DNA of 64,000 bases, taken from the NCBI RefSeq assembly GCF_036906915.1, contig NZ_JBAKHX010000001.1, forward strand, positions 62,001-126,000, in the 5' to 3' direction. Every line of letters starts with the position of its first letter. Position 1 is the stretch's first letter. The notes below the pieces were generated by a model. That model was not told the DNA's origin and did no database searches. It was given only the letters and a program-made list of their open reading frames with translations. The position numbers and the translations under genes are program-made. Below are positions 15,753-24,391 of the stretch, one piece after another. Source of the DNA: Phytohabitans sp036906915. GTDB taxonomy: Bacteria > Actinomycetota > Actinomycetes > Mycobacteriales > Micromonosporaceae.

Positions 15753-17150
15753 TCAGAGGCTGGGCACGATCGGCTGGATCGTGCCGTCCGCGTTGAACTG
15801 CATCCGGTCGACGGCGGTTTCCCGGTTGGTGCCGTTGCCGGCTGGTACGGCGAACCGGTGGTACGCCACATACCAGGTGTCGGTGCCGGGTGCCCGTACG
15901 ACGGAGTGGTGGCCCGGCCCGCGGATGCCTGCGGCCAGGCGCTTCTGTAGCACGACGCCGCGGTTGGTCCACGGCCCCAACGGTGAGGAGCCGGTGGCGT
16001 ACGCGACCCGGTAGTCCTCGCTGCGGGTGTCGTTCTCAGACCACATGAGGTAGTAGGTGCCGTTGCGCTTGAACACGAACGGCGCCTCGTTGTAGCCGGA
16101 TGGCGTGATGGTGCGCGCCTGGGAGGCGTCGAAGGAAATCATGTCGGCGTTCAACGGCACCACGCGCGCGACACCTTGCCCCCAGTACAGATAGGACTGT
16201 CCGTTGTCGTCGGTGAAGACCATCGGGTCGATGGCCTGGCCGCCGGAGAACTGCCCGCTGGTCACCAGCGGCCGTCCGAGCGCGTCGCGGAACGGCCCGG
16301 CCGGCGAGCTCGACACCGCGACGCCTAGTTGCTTGGCCGTGTTGCCGCTGGCTAGGCCGCCGCTGAAGTACAGGTAGTACTGGCCGTTCTTCGCGGCGAC
16401 GGCGGGCGCCCACGCGGAGTTGTCCGCCCAGGACACGTCGGGCCCGTGGTCGAGGATGACGCCGTGGTCGGTCCAGTTCACCAGGTCGCTGGAGGAGAAC
16501 GCCTTGTAGTAGGTGCCGCTCCAGCTCGCGTACCCGTCGGTCGTCGGGTACAGGTAGTAGCGCCCGCCGAAGTTCGCGATGTGGGGGTCGGCGAACAGGC
16601 CCGGGATCACCGGGTTCACGGCCGTCTTGGGCGCCCACGGGGCGGTGAGCCGAAACGAGCTGTCGGCGCGGAAGACGGCCGTGTCCTGGTACGTGTCCAG
16701 CCACAGCGCGAAGTCGCGGTGCCGGATTCGCCGGGCCGGGTAGTTGTGCGAGGCCAGCGAGACCGACCCGGCGACGGAGCCGTCGACCGCGCAGAACGTG
16801 GCGTCGCCGCGGAAAGTCGCGTCTCCGGTGTTGGCGTCGACGCGCAGCCGCCAGTCCCGGTGCCGCAGGAACAGCCCGCCCTTGGTCTGGAACGAGTAGC
16901 AGGACGGCGACGCCAGCCCGTTTACGACGGTGAACGTGGCGTCGAGCTTGACCTGTGCGGTGCTGGCGGCGGTGACTGCCTCCAGCTGGCCGAGCGAGTT
17001 CAGGTGCCGGGCGTACCGGCCGGGATAGTTCACGGACTCCAGCGACGCCGCCCCGGTGGGCAGCGTCGCCGCCTGTGCCGGGGCGGCCGTCACGATCACC
17101 ACGAAGCCGGTCGCCAGCGCCGACAGCGCCAGTCCCACACGAGCACGCAT
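15753..17150 (-). CDS. secreted GH43 arabinanase with N-terminal AbfB domain
   Basis: A 465-residue exported enzyme with a clear signal peptide (ALSALATGFVVIVTAAPAQA) and GGAGG 5 nt before the ATG. The domain order is the reverse of its neighbour: an AbfB trefoil comes first (about 33-170; SLESVNYPGRYARHLN, SLASHNYPARRIRHRD), then a GH43 domain with all expected acids, in FADPHIANFGG, AIDPMVFTDDNG and NEAPFVFKRNG. It probably cleaves alpha-1,5-arabinan or a related arabinoside. As the first gene of a two-gene operon it pairs with the C-terminal-AbfB enzyme, a plausible complementary set for arabinan breakdown. Confidence 0.88.
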   Translation of the reverse strand: MRARVGLALSALATGFVVIVTAAPAQAATLPTGAASLESVNYPGRYARHLNSLGQLEAVTAASTAQVKLDATFTVVNGLASPSCYSFQTKGGLFLRHRDWRLRVDANTGDATFRGDATFCAVDGSVAGSVSLASHNYPARRIRHRDFALWLDTYQDTAVFRADSSFRLTAPWAPKTAVNPVIPGLFADPHIANFGGRYYLYPTTDGYASWSGTYYKAFSSSDLVNWTDHGVILDHGPDVSWADNSAWAPAVAAKNGQYYLYFSGGLASGNTAKQLGVAVSSSPAGPFRDALGRPLVTSGQFSGGQAIDPMVFTDDNGQSYLYWGQGVARVVPLNADMISFDASQARTITPSGYNEAPFVFKRNGTYYLMWSENDTRSEDYRVAYATGSSPLGPWTNRGVVLQKRLAAGIRGPGHHSVVRAPGTDTWYVAYHRFAVPAGNGTNRETAVDRMQFNADGTIQPIVPSL

Positions 17151-17258
17151 CGCAACCTCCGATGTTAGCGTTCACACACCCGCTACAACGCCCCGTGTTG
17201 GTGTTTCGAGATTGTGTCGAAGTGTTGACGGTGGATGTCTGAATGTCAAGGAGTGCCT

Positions 17259-17759
17259 GTGCGATACCGTCGCGGAGTGCGACTGCAGCCGCTCACCGCC
17301 GAGCACCGGGACGCGATCCTGGCCTTCGAGACGCTCAACCGCGAGTACTTCGCGGCGTCCGTGCCCGACCGTGGCGACGACTTCTTCGCCGACTACCCCG
17401 CGCGACACGCCGCGCTGCTGGCGATGCAGGCTGACGGCACCGACCACTTCCACGTCCTGGTCACCGAGGACGGCACCATCGCGGGCCGGGTCAACCTCGT
17501 CGGCATCGAAAACGGCGAGGCCGAGCTCGGATACCGGATCGGCCGCGATTTCGCGGGCCGCGGCCTCGCGACGGACGCCGTCCGCCGGATCTGCGACCTG
17601 GCCCGTGCGGACTACGGCCTGACGCGCCTGCGCGCCGCCGCCACAGTGGACAATCGAGGCTCGCGCACCGTCCTGCTCCGCAACGGCTTCACCGTCGTTG
17701 GCGATACCACTTTGGACGGTCAGCCGGCGCTTCAGTTCGCCCGGGACCTGAGTGACTGA
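17259..17759 (+). CDS. GNAT-family N-acetyltransferase (RimJ/RimL-like)
   Basis: A 166-residue acetyltransferase. The GTG at 17259 is favoured over an ATG at 17235 because AAGGAG lies exactly 5 nt before it. The acetyl-CoA-binding loop reads IGRDFAGRGLATDAV, preceded by the ELGYR strand typical of RimJ/RimL-type ribosomal-protein or small-molecule acetyltransferases. The substrate is unknown. It is divergent from the arabinosidase operon, convergent with the ThDP enzyme, and stands alone. Confidence 0.87.
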   Translation: MRYRRGVRLQPLTAEHRDAILAFETLNREYFAASVPDRGDDFFADYPARHAALLAMQADGTDHFHVLVTEDGTIAGRVNLVGIENGEAELGYRIGRDFAGRGLATDAVRRICDLARADYGLTRLRAAATVDNRGSRTVLLRNGFTVVGDTTLDGQPALQFARDLSD

Positions 17760-17781
17760 CGGTGCGTCGGCGGCTCAGGTC
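17745..17781. terminator. inverted repeat across convergent gene ends
   Basis: GACCTGAG (17745-17752) pairs with CTCAGGTC (17774-17781), an 8-bp perfect stem with a 21-nt loop. It contains the stop codons of both the acetyltransferase and the ThDP enzyme, so one stem would serve both strands. The long loop makes it weaker than other stem-loops in the window. Confidence 0.4.
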
Positions 17782-19571
17782 TGGTCCGGGTCGTCGTAGC
17801 CTTCGTCGGCGCGTTCACTTCGCAGGTGCTCCTCGGCTCGCCGGGCGAGCGCGCCGCGCTCGGCAGCCAGGCCCGCGTACATGGGTTTGATCTTCTCGTA
17901 CGCCTGCAGCGGCGGCAGCAGCGGCACGGCTGGATCGACGACCGCGTCGATCAGCACCGGCCGGTCGGCGGCCAGCGCGGCGTTCCAGGCCGGCTCCACC
18001 TCGTCGGGCGCGCTGACCTGGATGCCGCGCAGGCCCAGTGACTCCGCCCAGTCGGCGTACGGCACCCGCGGCAGGCGCTGCGAGGTGTCGAAACGGGGCT
18101 CGCCCTCGGTCTCGCGCTGCTCCCAGCTCACCTCGGCCAGGTCACCGTTGTCGAGCACGCACACCACGAACCGCGGGTCGACCCAGTCGCGCCAGCGCGC
18201 GGCCACGGTGATCAGCTCGGCCAGGCCGCTCATCTGCATGGCGCCGTCGCCCGCGAGCGCGACCAGCGGCCGGTGCGGCGCGGCCAGCTTGGCGGCCAGC
18301 CCGTACGGCAGCGCCGAACCCATCGAGGCGAGCGTGCTGGACAGGTGAGCGGGGACCCCGCGCGGCAGCCGCAGGTGCCGGGCGTACCAGTAGGTGACCG
18401 AGCCGACGTCGACGGACACCTGTGCGTCGGCCGGGAGGCGCCCAGACAGCGACCGGATCACCTGCTGCGGGTTCACCGGGTCGGCCTGCCGGGCGGCGCG
18501 CGCCTCGGCGATCTCGTGCCACCGGCGTACCCAGGACTCGACCTGCTCGCGCCAGCCGCGGTCGTCGCGGGGTTCCACCGCGGCCAGCAGCGCCCGCAGT
18601 GTCTCGCGCGCGTCGCCGAGCAGCATCGTCTCGATCGGGTACCGCACGCCGAGCCGCCGCCCGTCGATGTCGATCTGCACCGCCCTCGCCTGGCCGGGCG
18701 CCGGATAGAACTCCGTCCACGGGTCGTTGCTGCCGATGATGAGCAGCGTGTCGCAACCGCGCATCAGCTCCGCGCTCGCCGTCGTGCCCAGGTGCCCCAT
18801 CACTCCGGTGTGGAACGGCAGGCCCTCGTGAAGCACCGGCTTGCCCAGCAGCGAGGCTGCCACGCCGGCGCCGAGGCGGCCAGCCAACTCGACGATCTCC
18901 TCCGCGGCGCCGTACGCACCCTGCCCGACCAGGATCGCGACCCGCTCCCCCGCGCCGAGCACGTCGGCCGCCGCCCGGATGTCCTCCTCGTACGGCACCA
19001 CCCGCGCCGGCCGCAGGCCGGGACTGGTCATCACCACCCCGTGTGTGTGGGCACTCGGGTCGGGCGCCGGCGCCGTCTGCACGTCGTGCGGCAGCACCAC
19101 GCACGTCGGGCTCCGCGTCGCGAGCGCGATGCGGAACGCCTTGTCCAGCAGCATCGGCACCTGCTCCGCCGTGTACGCGGTCTGCGTGAACTGCGCGCAC
19201 ACGTCGCCGAAGAGCCGCACCAGGTCGATCTCCTGCTGGTACGCGCTACCGAGCACTGTGGACACCTGCTGCCCGACGATGGCCACGACCGGCTTGCTGT
19301 CGAGCTTCGCGTCGTACAACCCGGTGAGCAGGTGCGTGGCACCCGGCCCCTGCGTAGACAGGCACACGCCGACACCGCCCGTGTACTTGGCATGCCCGAC
19401 CGCCATGAACGCGGCCATCTCCTCGTGCCGTGCCTGCACGAAATGCGGCTTACCGGCCCGCCGCAGCGCGCCCATCACGCCGTCGATGCCGTCCCCGGAG
19501 TACCCGAACACCCGCTCGACGCCCCACGCCGTCAGCCTCTCGACCACCAGGTCCGAGACCGTCTTGGTCAT
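17775..19571 (-). CDS. ThDP-dependent enzyme of the pyruvate oxidase/acetolactate synthase type
   Basis: A 598-residue cytoplasmic flavo/ThDP enzyme with the three standard domains. The N-terminal Pyr domain has the catalytic Glu in ARHEEMAAFMAVGHAK. The middle domain spans about 190-330. The C-terminal PP domain has the ThDP motif GDGAMQMSG ending at DNGD. GGAGGA lies upstream of the ATG. The PoxB-like features and lack of a regulatory subunit gene point to oxidative decarboxylation of pyruvate or a related 2-oxo acid rather than branched-chain amino acid synthesis. It is divergent from the SpoIIE-type phosphatase gene. Confidence 0.85.
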   Translation of the reverse strand: MTKTVSDLVVERLTAWGVERVFGYSGDGIDGVMGALRRAGKPHFVQARHEEMAAFMAVGHAKYTGGVGVCLSTQGPGATHLLTGLYDAKLDSKPVVAIVGQQVSTVLGSAYQQEIDLVRLFGDVCAQFTQTAYTAEQVPMLLDKAFRIALATRSPTCVVLPHDVQTAPAPDPSAHTHGVVMTSPGLRPARVVPYEEDIRAAADVLGAGERVAILVGQGAYGAAEEIVELAGRLGAGVAASLLGKPVLHEGLPFHTGVMGHLGTTASAELMRGCDTLLIIGSNDPWTEFYPAPGQARAVQIDIDGRRLGVRYPIETMLLGDARETLRALLAAVEPRDDRGWREQVESWVRRWHEIAEARAARQADPVNPQQVIRSLSGRLPADAQVSVDVGSVTYWYARHLRLPRGVPAHLSSTLASMGSALPYGLAAKLAAPHRPLVALAGDGAMQMSGLAELITVAARWRDWVDPRFVVCVLDNGDLAEVSWEQRETEGEPRFDTSQRLPRVPYADWAESLGLRGIQVSAPDEVEPAWNAALAADRPVLIDAVVDPAVPLLPPLQAYEKIKPMYAGLAAERGALARRAEEHLRSERADEGYDDPDQT

Positions 19572-19697
19572 CGCACGTCTCCTCCCGCGAGGCTGCCATC
19601 CCCGGTTACCCCGATGCGCCCACATGAACCCCGGCTTGGCGTTTCGGCGGTCACCGGGTCGGGCATTTCGGTCCTGGCGATCGGAGGTGGCCATGTC

Positions 19698-20915
19698 ATG
19701 AGGTGGGACGTGGAAGCCGGCGCTACCTGGCACGCGGTGATCGTGGACCTGCTGGCCCGGTTGGACTACGCGCTGGGTGACGAGCTTCCCGACGAGATCA
19801 ACAAGGCCGTCCAGCCGCTTGGCCTGGATGTCACGGTGTACCTGGTCGACCACGAGCAGCAGCGCTTGTGGCCGCTGCCCCGGCAGGGAAAGCCGCCCCC
19901 GTCACCGCTGTCGGTCGACGGCTCGATGGCAGGTCGGGCGTTCACCTCGGTCCGCACTCACGTACCGGACCGCGACGCGGTCCCGTACCGGCTGTGGGTG
20001 CCGCTGATCGACGGCGCGGAGCGGCTCGGCGTAGCCGAGGTGCTCGTCGATCCGCCGCCGGCGGATCCCACCCGGTTCCAGCGGTGGTGCGAGTCCCTGG
20101 TGGGGCTGCTGGGGCACCTGGTGGCGGTGAAGATGCCGTACGGCGACTCTCTGCAGCGGGTCCGGCGCACGCGCGCGATGTCGGCGGCCAGCGAACTGCT
20201 CACGCAACTGCTGCCGCCCCTGACGTTCAGCTCGCATCGCCTGTCGATCAGCGCGGTGCTCGAACCCTGCTACGACGTCGGCGGCGACGCGTACGACTAC
20301 GCCGTGGACGGCCCCACGGCCCGGACCATGGTGCTCGACGCGATGGGCCATGGCCTGCGGGCCGGCCTCACCTGCGCTACGGCGCTGGCCGCCCTACGGG
20401 CCGCCCGGCGCGACGACCACGGCCTCTACGCCATGGCCCGCGCCGCGGACGTCGCCCTGACCGAGCAGTTTCCCGACCTGCGGTTCGTCACCGGCGTGCT
20501 GACCGAGCTCAACATGGACAGCGGGATGCTGCGGTACATCAACGCCGGGCACCCGCTGCCGCTGCTGATGCGGGGCACGAAGGCGGTGCGGGAGCTGCCC
20601 GGCGGGCGCCGGCTGCCCATGGGCATCGAGGACAGCAGGATCGTGGTGGGCGAGGAGGTCCTCGAACCCGGTGACCGGCTCCTGCTCTACACCGACGGGG
20701 TCGTCGAGGCGTACGACCGCAGTGGCGAACGGTTCGGCGTGGAACGCCTGGTCGACCTGGCCGAGCGGTGCGCCGCCGCCGGCCTGCCCGGCCCCGAGAC
20801 GCTGCGCCGCCTCGCGCACACCGTGGTGGCCCATCAAGACGGTCCGCCCACGGACGACGCGACGCTGCTGCTCCTGGAATGGTCACCACAAGCCGCTGAA
20901 CGGACGCAGCCATGA
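19698..20915 (+). CDS. SpoIIE-type PP2C phosphatase with N-terminal sensor region
   Basis: A 405-residue serine phosphatase. Residues about 1-165 look like a GAF-type sensor (LGLDVTVYLVDHEQQRLWPL, LWVPLIDGAERLGVAEVLVD). The C-terminal 230 residues are a PPM/SpoIIE domain with metal ligands in YDVGGDAYDY, VLDAMGHGLRAG and a final DDATLLLLEW. It overlaps the STAS gene by 4 nt, so its natural substrate is probably the phosphorylated STAS partner. No RsbW-type kinase gene is present nearby, so the third partner of a partner-switch must lie elsewhere. GGAGG is 10 nt before the ATG. Confidence 0.9.
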   Translation: MRWDVEAGATWHAVIVDLLARLDYALGDELPDEINKAVQPLGLDVTVYLVDHEQQRLWPLPRQGKPPPSPLSVDGSMAGRAFTSVRTHVPDRDAVPYRLWVPLIDGAERLGVAEVLVDPPPADPTRFQRWCESLVGLLGHLVAVKMPYGDSLQRVRRTRAMSAASELLTQLLPPLTFSSHRLSISAVLEPCYDVGGDAYDYAVDGPTARTMVLDAMGHGLRAGLTCATALAALRAARRDDHGLYAMARAADVALTEQFPDLRFVTGVLTELNMDSGMLRYINAGHPLPLLMRGTKAVRELPGGRRLPMGIEDSRIVVGEEVLEPGDRLLLYTDGVVEAYDRSGERFGVERLVDLAERCAAAGLPGPETLRRLAHTVVAHQDGPPTDDATLLLLEWSPQAAERTQP

Positions 20916-21313
20916 ACGAGCACATTCCTGTACCCGGCCGGCGTCGCGAACCCACCGGTGGCCCGCATGGCGAGTTGGGGCTCGCCGTGGACGTCGACGA
21001 ACGCGAGGGCCACGTACTGGTCAGGGTCCGCGGCGTCATCGACTTCTGGAGCGCCGGCCCGCTTCAGGAGCAGGTCAACACCTCTCTGAGAGGGCGCCGG
21101 CCGCACCTGGTGTTCGACCTGCGCGAGGTCACGTTCATCGATTCGACCGGGTTGGGGTTGCTGGTGTCGGTGCACCGGCGGGCGGAGGCCGGCGGCGGAT
21201 GGCTGCACATCGCCCGTCCGAGCCCGCTGGTACTTCGCCTGCTGGAGGCAACCAACCTGGATCACCTCTTCCACCTGTACGCCGACGTGGACGCGGCCGC
21301 CGCGGACTCGTGA
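20912..21313 (+). CDS. STAS-domain anti-sigma factor antagonist (SpoIIAA/RsbV-like)
   Basis: A 133-residue protein: about 20 unstructured residues, then one STAS domain. The conserved phosphorylatable serine is Ser78 in FIDSTGLGLL. In such systems the unphosphorylated form binds an anti-sigma kinase and frees a sigma factor, and the SpoIIE-type phosphatase encoded just upstream would restore that form. The ATGA overlap argues for equal expression of the two. The cognate kinase and sigma factor are not in the window. Confidence 0.92.
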   Translation: MNEHIPVPGRRREPTGGPHGELGLAVDVDEREGHVLVRVRGVIDFWSAGPLQEQVNTSLRGRRPHLVFDLREVTFIDSTGLGLLVSVHRRAEAGGGWLHIARPSPLVLRLLEATNLDHLFHLYADVDAAAADS

Positions 21314-21343
21314 TCGCCGCCCGCGGTGGGGTACAACGGGGGC

Positions 21344-22168
21344 ATGGAGTTCGGAGTCGGGTACTTCCCCACCTATGACGGCATGCGACCCGGCGAGGTC
21401 GCCCGGCTGGCCGAGGAGCGCGGCCACAGCGCCATCTACTTCGCCGAGCACACGCACATCCCAGCCACGGAGACGGATCGGGCGCCCGGCAAGCCGCTGC
21501 CGGCCAAGTACTGGCGGACCTACGACCTCTTCGTCGCTCTCACCGCGGCCGCCGCCGCGACCAACCACCTGCGCGTGGCCAGCGGCATCTGCCTGGTCAT
21601 CGAGCGTGACCCCATCATCACCGCAAAGGAGGTCGCCAGCGTCGACCACCTGTCCGGTGGGCGGCTGGAGTTCGGCGTGGGCGCCGGTTGGAACCGCACC
21701 GAGATGCGCAACCACGGCACCGACCCTCGCGTGCGCATGGCCGTGCTGCGCGAGCGGGTCGAGGCCATGAAGGAGATCTGGACGCACGACGAGGCCAGCT
21801 ACTCGGGAAAGTACGTCTCCTTCGACCGGATCATGTCGTGGCCCAAGCCCGCGCAGCGTCCGCACCCGCCGGTGCTCGTCGGCGGCGCCGGGCCCACGGT
21901 GCTCGACCGCGTGCTCGCCTTCGGCGACGCGTGGTTTCCCAACTACCACGCCGAAATCTACGACCGGGTCGCGGAGCTGCGGGCCCGCGCGGATCGGGCC
22001 ATCGATGTACAGGTGATGAGCGTCCCCGCGGACCCGAAGGTGTTCGAACGCCTGCGCGCGGCCGGCGTCAAGCGCGTCTCGCAGTGGCTGCCGTCCGGGC
22101 CGCGCTGGCGCGTGGAGCGCGCCATGGACACGTGGGAGGCGGCGATCACCGACTACAACCCGGAATGA
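21344..22168 (+). CDS. LLM-class (F420-dependent type) oxidoreductase
   Basis: A 274-residue TIM-barrel oxidoreductase of the luciferase-like monooxygenase superfamily. It has the typical FAEHTHIP strand, the SGICLVIERDPI segment, the VDHLSGGRLEFGVGAGWN signature and the PPVLVGGAG phosphate-binding loop. Actinobacterial members with this pattern usually use coenzyme F420, which is inference here. The ATG at 21344 is used; an in-frame GTG at 21326 is possible. It lies just downstream of the STAS gene but is probably a separate unit. The substrate is unknown. Confidence 0.88.
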   Translation: MEFGVGYFPTYDGMRPGEVARLAEERGHSAIYFAEHTHIPATETDRAPGKPLPAKYWRTYDLFVALTAAAAATNHLRVASGICLVIERDPIITAKEVASVDHLSGGRLEFGVGAGWNRTEMRNHGTDPRVRMAVLRERVEAMKEIWTHDEASYSGKYVSFDRIMSWPKPAQRPHPPVLVGGAGPTVLDRVLAFGDAWFPNYHAEIYDRVAELRARADRAIDVQVMSVPADPKVFERLRAAGVKRVSQWLPSGPRWRVERAMDTWEAAITDYNPE

Positions 22169-22252
22169 CGCGACTGCGCACCGCTTTTCCTTGCGGCACA
22201 GGGCATCCGGCCCGGCCGACCGTGGTGCACCATCGACGCTAGACTCCCCCAA

Positions 22253-24244
22253 ATGTCGTCAGGCTTCGAGCTCGCGGTGGACTTCGGCACGTCGAATACG
22301 GCCGCGGTGCTGCGGGGGTCCGACGGCCGGATCCGTTCCGTGCTGCACGACGGATCGCCCGTGCTGCCGTCCGCTGTCTGCCTGGAGCCGTCTGGCCGCC
22401 TGCTGGTGGGCAAGGACGCGCTCGCCGCCGCCCACATGTACCCGGGCGCGGCCGAGCCGCACCCGAAGCGCTGCGTCGACGACGGCGTGATCCTGCTCGG
22501 CGGCCACAGCGTCCCCGTCGACGCGGCGATCGGGGCAGTCCTGAGCCACGTCGCGGCGCAGGCCCGGCGCACCGGCGAGCTTTCGCGCGTGGTGCTGACG
22601 TACCCGGCGGCGTGGGGCCCGCGGCGCAAGGCGGTACTGGCCGCCGCCGCGGCCCGAGCCGGCTTGCCCGCCCCCGTCCTCGTACCGGAACCGCTCGCGG
22701 CCGCCGCGCGCTTCGTCCACTCCGGAGCGAGCCAGCTCCCTGTCGGCTCCTGCCTTCTCGTGTACGACTTCGGCGCGGGAACGTTCGACGCGTCGGTGGT
22801 ACGCCGTACGGCCAACGGGTTCGACGTGCTCGGCTCGGCGGGCCTGCCGGACGCGGGCGGGCTCGACGTCGACGCGGCGGTGGTGGCCAACCTCGGCGCG
22901 ACGTACGCCAACCGCGACCCTCGGCTGTGGCAACGCCTCGCGGCACCGGGCGACGCCGCCGACCAGCGTGCCCGCCGCCAGCTGTGGGACGAGGTCCGCC
23001 TCGCCAAGGAGTCGCTGTCACGCGCCAGCTCGGCGGTGGTGCACGTGCCGGGCATCGAGGTCGACGCGCCGATCGGGCGCGAGCAGCTGGACCGCCTCGC
23101 GATGCCGGTACTGGAACGCACTGTGACGTCGGCGCGCGCCACCATGCTCGACGCGGGCCTGACGGCCGGCCAGCTCGGCGGGGTGCTCCTGGTCGGCGGT
23201 TCGAGCCGGATACCGCTGGTGGCGACGCTGCTGCACCGGGCGTTCGGCGTCCCGCCGACGGTGTTCGAGCAGCCCGAACTGGTGGTGGCGGAGGGTGCGC
23301 TGACCGCCGCCGACGCGGTACGCGCGATGCCACCCGCTGCCCCCGGCCCCTCCGAAGAGCCCACCGGGGTCCTGACACCGGCGGCGGTGCCACAACCGGG
23401 CCCTACCGCCGTGGCTGCGGGATCGCCGGACGCGGCAGCCGCCCCCGCCGCGCCTTCCCAGGGTGCGCGCCGGCGCCTGATGACCAGTGCCCCGGTCCTG
23501 GTCGCGGCGGCGGTCGTCCTGGTGTTGGCGCTGGGCGGCGTGGCCGCCAAGGTCATCGGAATCGGCGACGGAGGCGACGACGACGGCTCCCGCATCGGGA
23601 GCGGGCCGGGCGGCGGCCAGTGGGCCGGTGCCGGCGGTGTGGTGTCCGGCTCCCCGGTTCCTGGCGCGAACGGCAGCGGCGGGGCCCCGTCTGCGGCGGC
23701 CAGCGGCACCGCGAAGCCCAGGACCACCGCCAGCGCGTCCACCGGAGGCGGCTCCAGCACCGGGGGCGGCTCCACGGGCGGCGGCACCTCCACGCAGACC
23801 TCCGCGCCGGCCAGCGGGGAGGACACCAAGGCTTCGACCATGAAGTGCACGTCGTACCGGAAGATCACCCTCACCCGGGTCGCGGGATCGGGAGGCACGA
23901 CTCCGGCCTTCGAGATCCGCGCCTGCATCTGGAAGACCAACTCCCAGGTGACCTTCAACTACGACTACCGCATGGACGCGGCCAGGAAGACGGGATACAC
24001 CTTCTACCCGCTCGGCATGTACAAGTGCGACGCCGGCCTGCTCAGCAACCTCGGCCAGCGCTCCGGCAGCTCGACGACGCCCTACGACGACGGCGAGATC
24101 ACCGGCGGCAGCGTCAAGCGTGGCCAGGCGGCCAGCTATCACGGCCAGGGCGACTTCAAGGTGTCGGTCACCGACGACAACGGCAACGAATGGTCCACCA
24201 ACGGCAGCGCCGTCACCATCCGCACGGTTTGCCTCAACGAGTAA
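22253..24244 (+). CDS. Hsp70-like ATPase fused to membrane span and exported domain
   Basis: A 663-residue unusual fusion. Residues 1-360 are an actin-fold Hsp70 ATPase (phosphate-1 loop DFGTSNTAAVL; YDFGAGTFDASVV; VLLVGGSSRIPLV), but the DnaK substrate-binding domain is absent. One membrane span follows (VLVAAAVVLVLALGG), then a long Gly/Ser/Thr linker and an outside domain of about 125 residues with several cysteines (KCTSYRK, RACIWKTNSQ, YKCDAGLL). The topology puts the ATPase inside and the cysteine domain outside. It may sense or pull on something across the membrane. No direct family function is known to me. Confidence 0.8.
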   Translation: MSSGFELAVDFGTSNTAAVLRGSDGRIRSVLHDGSPVLPSAVCLEPSGRLLVGKDALAAAHMYPGAAEPHPKRCVDDGVILLGGHSVPVDAAIGAVLSHVAAQARRTGELSRVVLTYPAAWGPRRKAVLAAAAARAGLPAPVLVPEPLAAAARFVHSGASQLPVGSCLLVYDFGAGTFDASVVRRTANGFDVLGSAGLPDAGGLDVDAAVVANLGATYANRDPRLWQRLAAPGDAADQRARRQLWDEVRLAKESLSRASSAVVHVPGIEVDAPIGREQLDRLAMPVLERTVTSARATMLDAGLTAGQLGGVLLVGGSSRIPLVATLLHRAFGVPPTVFEQPELVVAEGALTAADAVRAMPPAAPGPSEEPTGVLTPAAVPQPGPTAVAAGSPDAAAAPAAPSQGARRRLMTSAPVLVAAAVVLVLALGGVAAKVIGIGDGGDDDGSRIGSGPGGGQWAGAGGVVSGSPVPGANGSGGAPSAAASGTAKPRTTASASTGGGSSTGGGSTGGGTSTQTSAPASGEDTKASTMKCTSYRKITLTRVAGSGGTTPAFEIRACIWKTNSQVTFNYDYRMDAARKTGYTFYPLGMYKCDAGLLSNLGQRSGSSTTPYDDGEITGGSVKRGQAASYHGQGDFKVSVTDDNGNEWSTNGSAVTIRTVCLNE

Positions 24245-24348
24245 CCGGGTACAGGGCGAGGACCGCGCGCACGAGCCTGCTCCGGGTCGTGGGCATCAGC
24301 CGACCGCCAGCCGGCGCAGCCCCTCCGACAGTCCAGACATCGACCCTC

Positions 24349-24388
24349 CACTACTACGTTGCGCGTAGCAACGCAGAACGTAGTAGTG
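24349..24388. terminator. 12-bp perfect inverted repeat between convergent genes
   Basis: CACTACTACGTT (24349-24360) and AACGTAGTAGTG (24377-24388) are perfect arms with a 16-nt spacer, which itself holds a small GTTGC/GCAAC stem. It lies between the 3' ends of the Hsp70-like gene and the beta-helix gene, where a two-way terminator is expected. The arms are much richer in A/T than the other stem-loops here, so another role is possible. Confidence 0.55.
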
Positions 24389-24391
24389 AGG

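Noticed and set aside
17205..17221. TTCGA/TCGAA dyad in the arabinosidase promoter region
   Set aside because: Only 5-bp arms and no second copy; too weak to call an operator.
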